Below are positions 31,592 through 41,344 of a DNA stretch of 64,000 nt, piece by piece (positions within the stretch are counted from its first letter, which is position 1; each line of letters starts with the position of its first letter). The translations under genes were made by a program, and so were the position numbers. The notes under the pieces are model-generated. The model was not told where the DNA came from. It saw only the letters and a list, made by a program, of their open reading frames with translations, and did no database searches. The stretch comes from Theocolax elegans (lineage: Eukaryota > Arthropoda > Insecta > Hymenoptera > Cerocephalidae), in the NCBI GenBank assembly GCA_026168455.1, contig CM047428.1, positions 37,228,121 through 37,292,120 of the forward strand, written 5' to 3'.

Positions 31592-32378
31592 AATGTTCCA
31601 TGAATATCTCAAAAAGTTATTATCCTATTTGGCTGAAACTTTGAAGAAGGTGCTGATTCTATTTCCAGTGACATCGGTATAACCATATTATAGTTATAAC
31701 AAAATTTACATTTCTCTAAAAAACTACTTTCTTTCATTCTCCGTACAATATCTCGAAATAGACAACTTCTACAAAAAAATGTAAAGACATAAAATGTTCG
31801 TATTAAAAGAACACAACTTTTTCCTATTTAACATAGTACATGATTACCACTATTTTTGGCGCTAGGAACTCGCAAAGACGCAAATGTCATAAATTTGAAA
31901 ATTAAAAACATCGTTGTTCCACAAATATCTCAAAAAGTTATTAACCGATTTGGCTGAAACTTGCAGGGTAGTTTTCTCTACTCTCGAGAAGGTGCTGGTT
32001 CTATTTCCAGTATCATCGATGAACCCATATTTAGGCTATAACAAAGTTTACATTTCTCTAAAAACGGTTTACATTCATTCTCTGTACAATATCTCAAAAT
32101 ATACAAATCCTAGCGAAAAACTTACTATTGACAAAATGTTTGTATTAAAAAGATACAACTTTTTTCTATGTAACATAGTATATGTTTTCCACTATTTTTG
32201 GCGGTAAAGACTCGCAAAGACGCAGATGTCATAAATTTGAAAATTAAAAACGTCGATGTTTGACAAATATTCCGAAAGGTTTTGAATCCATTTGCCTCAA
32301 ATTTTGAGAATAGTTTTCTTAGCCCTTGGAAAGGTGGTCCTTCTATTTCCAGCCGCTCTGGTGAAGCCGTAATTAAGC
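31592..32378 (+). repeat. Three diverged tandem repeats of 320-345 bp
   Basis: Units start at about 31592, 31912 and 32256 with AAATATCTCAAAAAGTTATT or variants, then AAGGTGCTGRTTCTATTTCCAG, then GTACAATATCTC and AAAAGAWACAACTTTTTYCTA. The third unit is incomplete and runs into the ATAD3 flank block. The wording (a cell-like phrase repeated with substitutions) suggests decayed tandem copies, possibly of a coding repeat, but I cannot identify it. Confidence 0.75.
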
Positions 32379-33029
32379 AATTAGTGTTGAAAGCAGCAAA
32401 TGATGAAACTAGAATTATTCGGAATTCTGTAAAAGAAAAGAAAACGAGCATTATGAATAAAAGATCAAATAATTGCCCGAAATACATTTCAAATCAAGGA
32501 ACCCAAAAAAAACTAACACCGGATTCCTAAATTTTAAAACAGTTTAAAATTTGTATTCAAGTTTTCGAGGATGTTTAATAAGATTTTTGGAAGTAATCTT
32601 ATACAGCATCTACACCACCTTTTGCTTTTGACAAGTATCCACTACCTTATCCAACTGCACCTAGATTGCATGACGAAGTCATTTTATTAATTTAAATAAT
32701 AATGTATTAAAAATTTTAAATTATAAATTTACTCTATATTGGCAACGATAAAGAAATCTAGTTTTTTTTAAATCAAAAAATAAATATAGTTTATTATACA
32801 TTCTATAGTAAAACTTAAGAACTAAATTTTGAAAATTAGTATTCAATTAATGTTATATATAAAAAGAAAGATCAAAATTTAATCAAATCGAAGATAGTAT
32901 ATTACAATAGAATATAAAATAATATGTACACACATTACAAGAATAATAATCTGCCAAAATTTAAACTTAATGACATTCTTGCTTCATATAATTAAAAATA
33001 AATTTTAATAGTTTGATAAAGAATATATT
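32379..33029 (-). repeat. 3' flank of ATAD3 pseudogene copy B
   Basis: Counterpart of 317-717, longer by insertions. See that entry. Confidence 0.55.
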
Positions 33030-33460
33030 ATACAGTTTAATACCTTGTGTCAGGCATTTTAACAGCATGGGTGCACTTTTCGATAACCTTTATATACATT
33101 GTCATTCGAAGCGTAAGCGGCAGCTTGCCAGGCAACATCGATCTTTGCAAGCTCTCTACCAGAGATACCTTCAGTCATATCTGCGATTTTACATAAAGAA
33201 GGACATAGTCAAACTATGCGAGTTTGAACCTGCGTTTTCCTTCATTACTAAAACAGAATGTAATAAGGATTTGTAAAAGTAAAGCTTATAAGTCGTTAAC
33301 GTTCTTCTCGTTCAAGTAACAAGAAATCGACCATTTCGTTGAGTCGATCGTTTACTGACCAATCAAATTATTCGGGCGTTCGTTTATGTGTTCACTTGAT
33401 TGTTTTCGTAAGAATGCTTCATCCTCATAGATGAGTAATAGTAAACCTCGTCGCGATCAA
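33030..33460 (-). pseudogene. ATAD3-like AAA ATPase pseudogene fragment, copy B
   Basis: Minus-strand pieces: SRRGLLLLIYE then a shifted EAFLRKQSSEHINE, a deletion of the segment with FLYRTG, then FDWSVNDRLNEMVDF, later ADMTEGISGREL and AWQAAAYASNDNVYK. It has lesions different from copy A and in places is closer to the family consensus (SEHINE, AWQAAAYAS), so the copies diverged independently after duplication or were made separately from the same source. Confidence 0.8.
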
Positions 33461-34142
33461 GGGGTGCCTCCACCTTTCAGGGTTTCGTAATCCATTCCAG
33501 AAGGTTCGGCAAATTTCTTTACAAACATTGTTTTATCTAAAGATAGAAAAAAATGATTGAAAATTGTGCATAAACAATAAATAAAAATCTCCTTAAAAGT
33601 TAATTAAGCATTTTAAAATTTATATTTTTTCGATTTTTCTACAAAATTTTTTTTGTAAGATGGTGAATATATTAATTTATTATTAATCTTATTTAATTCT
33701 TATTATTTATTCAGTTATTGATTTGATCGATTAGAATATATATGAAAGAAGGCAGATACAAATGTTGCTTAGATAAAAAAAACTTTGGCTTTTGTGAGTA
33801 ATATAATGCAGTGCATAATAATCACAAATTGACTCATTTAAATATACATATCTGGTTTTAATATGTTCATTTACATTAAAAATATAATTAAATTATTATA
33901 ATGGAAAAATTGATAAATATATTTTGTTCTGTTTTATTTTAATAAGTATTGATATTCAATATACTATTTTTCATAAACCACAAATTATGATTCTACAAAT
34001 TTTTAACACACATCAAAAAGAAACATCAAAAATAAACAAATACAAAAATAAATATTATTATAATAAATATAATTTAATAATATAATGTAATATATAATAA
34101 TAATAGGAATATAATATAATATAATATAATATTAACAAATAT
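33461..34142. other. Unassigned AT-rich sequence
   Basis: No gene. An ATAAT/ATATAAT-type simple stretch is present at about 34065-34135. Confidence 0.45.
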
Positions 34143-34193
34143 ACTTACCCATTATTCATCCAATATTGCGGTCCGCCATTTAATTTAAAAATA
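34143..34193 (-). repeat. Conserved 50-bp exon-like block, copy 1
   Basis: Minus-strand NGGPQYWMNNG followed by GGTAAGTA. The same block, with NDGPQYWMNNG, is at 45402-45452. TACTTACCCATTATTCATCC is identical in both, while flanks differ. It looks like a short coding end with a splice donor, or a terminal motif of an unknown element. Confidence 0.5.
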
Positions 34194-34790
34194 CATATGT
34201 AATGAACCGGAAAAATTTTTGTTTCTATTATATATTAAGTTTCTATTATTTCATTAACAAATTCGTCTGGGAAATTGAATTATTTCATTTTTATCAAAAA
34301 GAAAATAGATTCAGAGTATCGATACAAATTTTCTCAGTATTACAAGTTTACTTATAGATAGCCCAAACAAATAATGTCCTCTCTTACTTTGAAAGTTCCT
34401 ACGATAAACTCTAACATGAAAATATTATATAAGCATGTGTTATACAATATTTCAAATTCTAATAAACAACTATTTTATTTTTTATGTATATCTCTATGTT
34501 TGCAAATATTTATACAGTTAAATAATAAATTATACACAAAATTTACACTTTTATTTTAAAAAAATTTCATTGAAATAAATGATTAATTATTTAAAAATCA
34601 ATATTACATTATTAAAAATAAATACTTAAAATCTTCTTAACCTATAAATGTTTGCAAACATATATTATTATGTATATTTTAACAAGCTAAAGATTTGTTT
34701 TTATATCTTTTAAATATATTTATTATAACTACTTATACATGTATATAGTTTCTTGTATGTACATATATACATATATATATATATATATAT
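34194..34790. other. Unassigned AT-rich sequence
   Basis: No gene; short (TA)n at about 34765-34790. Confidence 0.45.
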
Positions 34791-34870
34791 CAAAAGGCGC
34801 GATAGCGCCTGCACGCAAGTATGCAGGCGCGTAAGCCCTTATTATACAGCTAACTAACCCCTCAGATTTT
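34791..34870 (-). repeat. Right member of a 75-bp inverted pair
   Basis: Reverse complement of 29676-29750. It contains a perfect 9-bp hairpin, GCGCCTGCA with TGCAGGCGC, at 34806-34831. Confidence 0.7.
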
Positions 34871-35221
34871 TTATATTTTCGTACATTTAAAATTATACTA
34901 TCTATTTATGCAATTACAAATCCCACATCTATTTTTTATATAAGTTTTCACTTTACAATAAATCCGGTTTGAATTCATAAGTGCATAGTGGAGAAATTCG
35001 ATGTTATTAAAGTTGCTTGCTGAATTCCGATTCTCGAATTTTTGCTATTTCCACTTTCTTTTTCATTCGATGGCAACAAAAAGAGATAGCGTCATAGGAG
35101 ATGCAAAAGATAGAAAGAGACGAAATTTTTTCCATCCCGTGAGAGAACGCCTACAGAGGTAAAAACTGTTAGCAAGTTGTTTGAGAAGTGGCCGCAAAGA
35201 GATATACATATATATATATCT

Positions 35222-35400
35222 CTATAATATATAAATATTTCGCCGCCGCCGCCGCCGTGTCTAAGAATTCAGAATTCAACATATATATATATGTCATATA
35301 TATATGTTATATCTCTTTATAATATATAAATATTTCGCCGCCGCCGCCGCCTCCGCCGTGTCTAAGAATTCAGAATTCAACATATATATATATATGTCAT
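35222..35400 (+). repeat. Direct duplication with GCC trinucleotides
   Basis: A unit of about 105 bp containing ATAAATATTTCGCCGCCGCC, GTGTCTAAGAATTC and a TA-rich part occurs at about 35225 and 35328. The phrase ATATTTCGYCGCCG followed by TGTCTAAGA also ends the foldback FB1 (about 10180-10208), suggesting relation. The segment before it (34871-35221) has nothing I recognise. Confidence 0.7.
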
Positions 35401-35479
35401 ATATATGTTATATATATATGTCATTTATATGTTATATATATGTCATAAATATGATATATATATGTATGTCATATATATA

Positions 35480-35534
35480 TAAGTGTGTGTGTGCGTGTGC
35501 GTGCGTGCGTGTGTGTGTGTGTGCGTGTGTGTGC

Positions 35535-35597
<63 letters not shown>

Positions 35598-35600
35598 CCA
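35480..35600. repeat. GT microsatellite
   Basis: (GT)n with GC interruptions of about 120 bp, preceded by ATATATGTCAT-type repeats from 35385. It directly precedes DR1 copy 2. Confidence 0.9.
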
Positions 35601-35810
35601 AAAAAAGTTGTGAATATAACTTGAAAGAACGTGTATTAGTTTACTTATTCCTCATAAAATTCATAAAATAAAAACGTACCTAAAATTTAATATATTGTTT
35701 TTAAAAATATGCACAATTTATCGAAGATAAAATAAATATTAATCAAGTATAACATACACTTTTTAAATATCTATATGTGAAATATACAATAAATCTATAT
35801 TATATTAAGC
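35600..35810 (+). repeat. Dispersed repeat DR1, copy 2
   Basis: Shorter and more diverged than copies 1 and 3, keeping GTTGTGAATATAACTTGAAA, AAATATTAATCAAGTATAAC and the ACATACACTTTT end. Confidence 0.7.
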
Positions 35811-36002
35811 TGCTTCCATCAAAAACCTTTCTCCCTTTCTGTGACGTCAATCTATTTGTATGACGTAATTGTCGAAGTGACGATATTTTTTGATAAATAG
35901 ATGTATCACATGTTTTTTGACGCACTGTTGGGGGTTAATGTTTTTAGTTGCTTTTTTAAAAGGGGTAAAATTTGAAGGGTGAAGGGGTGGTGGTATGGGG
36001 TG

Positions 36003-37910
36003 TACCCTGACCACCTAGACATCGTCTTCAGGAAGTGACAATTTTTTTTGCATATTCAAGCAGGGTGGCACACTACTTACCAGTAGACGATGTCCAGATG
36101 ACCCGGAGGTCACCCTGACCACCTGGACATCGTCTTCAGGAAGTGACAATTTTTTTGCATATTCAAGCAGGGTGGCATACTACTTACCAGTAGACGATGT
36201 CCAGATGACCCGGAGGTCACCCTGACCACCTGGACATCGTCTTCAGGAAGTGACAATTTTTTTTTGCATATTTAAGCAGGGTGGTACACTACTTACCAGT
36301 AGACGATGTCCAGATGACCCGGAGGTCACCCTGACCACCTGGACATCGTCTTCAGGAAGTGACAATTTTTTTTGCATGTTCAAGCAGGGTGGTACACTAC
36401 TTACCAGTAGACGATGTCCAGATGACCCGGAGGTCACCCTGACCACCTGGACATCGTCTTCAGGAAGTGACAATTTTTTTTGCAAATTCAAGCAGGGTGG
36501 CACACTACATACCAGTAGACGATGTCCAGATGTCACGGAGGTCACCCTGACCACCTGGACATCGTCTTCAGGAAGTGACAATTTTTTTTGCATATTCAAG
36601 CAGGGTGATACACTACTTACCAGTAGACGATGTCCAGATGACCCGGAGGTCACCCTGACCACCTGGACATCGTCTTCAGGAAGTGACAATTTTTTTTGCA
36701 TATTCAAGCAGGGTGGCACACTACATACCAGTAGACGATGTCCAGATGACCCGGAGGTCACCCTGACCACCTGGACATCGTCTTCAGGAAGTGACAATTT
36801 TTTTTGCATATTTAAGCAGGGTGGTACACTACTTACCAGTAGACGATGTCCATATGACCCGGAGGTCACCCTGACCACCTGGACATTGTCTTCAGGAGAG
36901 TGACAATTTTTTTGCATATTCAAGCAGGGTGATACACTACTTACCAGTAGACGATGTCCAGATGACCCGGAGGTCACCCTGACCACCTGGACATCGTCTT
37001 CAGGAAGTGACAATTTTTTTTTGCATATTCAGCAGGGTGGCACACGACATACCAGTAGACGATGTCCAGATGACCGGAGGTCACCCTGACCACCTGGACA
37101 TCGTCTTCAGGAAGTGACAATTTTTTTTTGCATATTTAAGCAGGGTGGCTACACTACTACCAGTAGACGATGTCCATATGCACGGATGCGGAGGTCACCC
37201 TGACCACCTGGACATTGTCTTCAGGAAGTGACAATTTTTTTTGCATATTCAAGCAGGGTGGTACACTACTTACCAGTAGACGATGTCCAGATGACCCGGA
37301 GGTCACCCTGACCACCTGGACATCGTCTTCAGGAAGTGACAATTTTTTTTGCATATTCAAGCAGGGTGGCACACTACATACCAGTAGACGATGTCCAGAT
37401 GACCGGGAGGTCACCCTGACCACCTGGACATCGTCTTCAGGAAGTGACAATTTTTTTTGCATATTCAAGCAGGGTGGCACACTACTTACCAGTAGACGAT
37501 GTCCAGATGACCCGGAGGTCACCCTGACCACCTGGACATCGTCTTCAGGAAGTGACAATTTTTTTTGCATATTCAAGCAGGGTGGCACACTACTTACCAG
37601 TAGACGATGTCCAGATGACCCGGAGGTCACCCTGACCACCTGGACATCGTCTTCAGGAAGTGACAATTTTTTTTGCATATTCAAGCAGGGTGGCATACTA
37701 CTTACCAGTAGACGATGTCCAGATGACCCGGAGGTCACCCTGACCACCTGGACATCGTCTTCAGGAAGTGACAATTTTTTTTTGCATATTTAAGCTGGGT
37801 GGTACACTACTTACCAGTAGACGATGTCCAGATGACCCGGAGGTCACCCTGACCACCTGGACATCGTCTTCAGGAAGTGACAATTTTTTTACATATTCAA
37901 GCAGGTTGGC
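36003..37910. repeat. 108-bp hairpin satellite array (about 17 units)
   Basis: Units start-to-start are 107-109 bp, the variation coming mainly from the T run. Each unit holds GACGATGTCCAG, about 25 bp with CCGGAGGTCACCCTGACCAC, then CTGGACATCGTC, so every unit can form a 12-bp stem. Because 108 is a multiple of three and the unit lacks stops, long open frames (217 and 207 codons on plus, 256 and 205 on minus) appear on both strands; I do not regard them as genes. Units differ by few substitutions, with one more diverged unit at about 37140-37200. Confidence 0.93.
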
Positions 37911-38540
37911 AATTCAGAAACTTTTAAAGGACGATTTCATTTCTAAAATCTCGGTAGTCTAAAGGTTAAAATGTAAAGTTTCCAAACCGAAAATATAAAA
38001 ATGTGATTTGTGTTAATAGTACTTTGAGTAATAAATACCAAATACACTATAATTTTTTTTCCTTGAATGAGAATAGATTACAATCTTGTTTCAAAACTTT
38101 CTTTTCTAAAAAATGCAAGGTTAAGAAAATACTCATTAGGTATAAAGGAATAGATACATTCCGACCCAGACAGCACTTCATATTGCAGCGATATTGTTGG
38201 AATAATGTCATATTGCTACAATATTGTCAACATACATTGTCTGATTTTAGTATTTCATTAATTAATGAACGCATTAATGAAGATAATAATTTAAGCTAAA
38301 GAATTGTTGTATTGTCTTATGTTTTGACGAAAATTCGTACTATATTTCGAATTACCTATAACCAAATTTTTTAATTCTTTTGGATTTGTGGGTGCAAATC
38401 ATCTAACGCGCACAATTGTGTAATAGTGAAATATATCCCATTATATCCTATTATAAAATTGAGTAAGCGCTCGAATCGAAGATCTCGAATCTCGGTCTCA
38501 AACATTAAAAAACTCGAAAATCAATTGAAAAACAAAACAT
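37911..38540. other. Unassigned sequence
   Basis: No gene. CCCAGACAGCAC at 38165, mirrored at about 60580, is a motif often seen at insect MITE ends, but I find no partner end nearby. Confidence 0.4.
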
Positions 38541-38570
38541 CGGCGCGCGTAGCGCGCCCAAATCCACTAG
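38541..38570 (+). mobile_element. Candidate Helitron 3' terminus
   Basis: Perfect 7-bp hairpin GGCGCGC-GTA-GCGCGCC, then 8 bases, then CTAG followed by T. This fits Helitron 3' ends (hairpin about 10 bp before CTRR, insertion 5' of T). The 5' end was not identified. Confidence 0.55.
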
Positions 38571-39345
38571 TCATATATAAAATTACGAATAATATATTCT
38601 AAGTACAATATATGTAATTTAATGTAAGTCAGCCGTGAAACTTGATAAAAGTTGATTTTATTGCCAAGTTTAAGTTGCTTAAAGTTTGAAATATAACGTC
38701 CCCTGGCTGTAAGAAGGCCATAATCGTATATTAACTGGTGCGATTATAGGCGTATTTCTTTATTTCAAAAACGGGTTCAAAACTTAATTGTTCATTTTGA
38801 TAACCACAATTACAATTAAGTTGAAAATCTGAACATTTACTGATTTTTGAAGTGCACTGAACTTGCTGAACTTTGTAACAAACTTGTTATTAATAATAGC
38901 TGTGTTATGATTAATGTCTTTAAAATTAATTGTAAACATAAAACATTTTTCTGACCAGGTGAAATTGTTAACTTTTGGTTTACTTTAGAGGTAAAAATTT
39001 CATTTTTAGTATTTCATGATGTTAAGCAAAAATACGGGCATGTTTTTGTGGTAATTCAGCGGTTACCTTTTTTAATGTAATATCTCTGGTAGAGTATAAT
39101 TGGAAAACTAATAAATTTTTAAAACTAATTCATAGAGTAAATTTCAGATAAAGTAACTACATAAAAACAGTATTATTCCGATGTGGAAATTTTGAATGTT
39201 AACGTAATAAAATTCAAAAAACAATCTATGTAATCTCCCCTGGCATGTAACATCCCCTGTCCAAATTTCTTTTATAACAAATAATCGATGCTGATCATTA
39301 CATGCTTTACTGTTTTGACTAAAAATAAACATTATTTCTTAACAA
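38571..39345. other. Unassigned AT-rich sequence
   Basis: No gene or repeat partner found. Confidence 0.4.
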
Positions 39346-39534
39346 TTGTTTTCTCCATTCAAAGGAACTATGCGAGTCCATCAATGGAAATGGAGTAGAT
39401 GTGAGCCCCAAAAAATTAATTTTAATGAAGTAAGTTGTTACGAATGTAATTTGAATAGACAATGTGAACATTATCAATTAGGGTCGATCTCGTACGAAAA
39501 TAAAACTCAGAAAAAGAGTAAAATTGTTATTTAA
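39346..39534 (+). pseudogene. Unrecognised Cys-containing coding fragment
   Basis: 62-codon frame with MRVHQWKWSRCEPQKINF and SCYECNLNRQCEHYQ. The Cys-rich pattern (CYEC, then CEHY) looks like a decayed zinc-binding part of a transposon protein, but I cannot name the family. Confidence 0.3.
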
Positions 39535-39740
39535 GATAAAAGAAGTCACTACTAAAAGAAATAATAAAAATATATAATTTATATTACAAATATAAAAATT
39601 ATGTTAAATTGATTATATGGAAACATTGCATATATTTTATAAATGGAAGAATTTGTTAATTAATTTTTTTTTGTTATTATCAATTAGGTATAGTTATATT
39701 CAATGTATACTCCATAAAATATGTTTATTAAAATTTTCTA

Positions 39741-39878
39741 TCCCTATTACAAAATCTCACGTGAGAAATTGATTTTTTATTATTTAGCAAATTTAAACAC
39801 CTCTCCAATTGAAATATCACACGAGATTTTGGCATGAAATCTCACTTGAGATTTAACGTGAGATTTTGTATTAGGGAT
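39741..39878. mobile_element. Short inverted-repeat element MITE-B
   Basis: 138 bp with ends TCCCTATTACAAAATCTCAC and its mirror, GTGAGATTTTGTATTAGGGA (one change). The interior holds further CACGTGAG, CACACGAG and CACTTGAG phrases. Its ends resemble the outer arms of the element at 7889-8255. Confidence 0.8.
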
Positions 39879-40090
39879 GTATTCAAGATGTTTATGTTTT
39901 ATATATCAAAATATATGTAATTCCCCTGGAATGTAAAAATTAAAAATCTTCAATACGTTGAGTAAATCAACTGATCCTGTATGCCCACTGTAAACAGGTA
40001 CTCTAGAAACTGTAATTGGTCCAGAGAAACCAAAAATATATAATTTTTTTCATTTTGTGTTCTTGCATATCACAACGATAAATGTTCACG

Positions 40091-40339
40091 TTAGATGATT
40101 TTCACCCATGTAGGATTGTCAGGTAGCATTACTTTACCCATTTGGCAACAACTTGAAAATAATTTATTTTTATTATATTCACATGAAAAATGTTTTGCAT
40201 GGCAATAATTACAAATTTCAGACATTGTACCTAAATAATTTTCAATTATTAAAGATTCATTAAAATAATTATTTGCTATTTTACCATCATACATATTATT
40301 TTTATTTTTTTTGTTTACTCTTAAGTTCTGCAATAACAT
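40091..40339 (-). pseudogene. Helitron Rep/helicase N-terminal fragment
   Basis: The 82-codon frame includes MSEICNYCHAKHFSCE, then LFSSCCQMGKVMLP. The pattern C-x2-C-H-A-x-H-x-E, then CC-x2-G-K-V-x-LP, is the conserved region just upstream of the Rep domain in animal Helitron proteins. No Rep HUH motif or helicase follows on this strand, so it is a truncated remnant. The Helitron-type end at 38541-38570 points the other way and is not obviously part of it. Confidence 0.7.
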
Positions 40340-40461
40340 CTAATTTTTTTTTTTAATGAGGAGTAGCATTTTCATTTATTGACTCATTATCATGAACTTG
40401 AATTTTTTAAAAAGTGTTAAACTAGGGTAAGGTGGGGGAATTAAAGGAGGATGGGTAGTTG

Positions 40462-40525
40462 ACCTAGAGGTCATCCTGACCACCTGGACATCGTCCTCGG
40501 GAAGTGACATAATTTTTTTGTTTTA
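40462..40525 (+). repeat. Solitary relative of the 108-bp satellite unit
   Basis: GAGGTCATCCTGACCACCTG, then GACATCGTC and GGGAAGTGACA, match the satellite unit with small changes (CCTCGGG for TTCAGG). The left stem half is missing. Confidence 0.8.
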
Positions 40526-40629
40526 TAATTTTTTTGTTTAATTTCATTTTCCCTCTGCGATTACAGGCTTGGGACTGACATATATTGTTCATATATTTTG
40601 TTCAGTTCATATATTTTGTTCAATATATA

Positions 40630-40950
40630 TTGTTCATTTATTTTGAAATTTTGAGTGCTACTCTTTAAAGATGTTGCTTATATGTATATTTGTAAATATT
40701 TGAATTAAGTGTGCACTTTAGATATGATTTTTTTTATTAATTAATTTATTTTTAACGCTTTGTTAAAAACTTAGCAATATTAGCGCTACGCTTTAAAGGT
40801 GCTGCTTCAATTTTTGAATTGTTCTATTGATGATTCATTTTAAAATTTTGAGCGCTACTCTTTAAAGGTGCTGCTTATATGTATATTTGTAAATATTTGA
40901 ATTAAGTGTGCACTTTAGATATGATTTTCTTTATTAATTAATTTATATTC
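40630..40950 (+). repeat. Direct repeat pair near DR1 copy 3
   Basis: ATTTTGAGYGCTACTCTTTA, then TGCTTATATGTATATTTGTA and GTGTGCACTTTAGATATGAT, occur at about 40635-40745 and 40850-40945. A third partial unit is near 40780. Confidence 0.8.
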
Positions 40951-40974
40951 AATCCGTACCCCGTTACAATATAC

Positions 40975-41300
40975 ATATTTTTAAATTGTTTTTTCAAGAA
41001 TACATAATATATGTATTTTTTCCGTGCGCAAAAAAAAAGTTGTGAACATAACATGAAAGAATGTGTATTTGTTTACTCATTCTTGATAAAACTCATAAAA
41101 TTTTTAAACGTATACTCAATAGTAATAACGGATCTAAAATTCAATGTAATGCTTTAAATACAGATGTAAAATTGTTTGAAGATGAAATAAATATTAATCA
41201 AGTATAACATACACTTTTCCAAATATCCATATGATATATACAATGGGTTAAAAATTAAATATATTAATTATTGCATTTTTAAGATTATTCTATTATAAAC
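40975..41300 (+). repeat. Dispersed repeat DR1, copy 3
   Basis: Best match to copy 1 (25516-25800); both also share the continuation ACAATGGGTTAAAAATTAAA. Confidence 0.8.
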
Positions 41301-41344
41301 AATTAAATATATTAATTATTGCATTTTTAAGATAATTCTATTTT

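Noticed and set aside
36243..37793. Long open frames on both strands as repeat proteins
   Set aside because: The frames follow from a stop-free 108-bp satellite unit; both strands are open and there is no start context or homology.
36003..37910. Hammerhead ribozyme in the satellite (CTGAAGA on minus strand, then stem)
   Set aside because: After the stem the required GAAA is missing; the sequence is TCTAC.
36003..37910. CRISPR-like array
   Set aside because: Units are contiguous without unique spacers, and the setting is eukaryotic.
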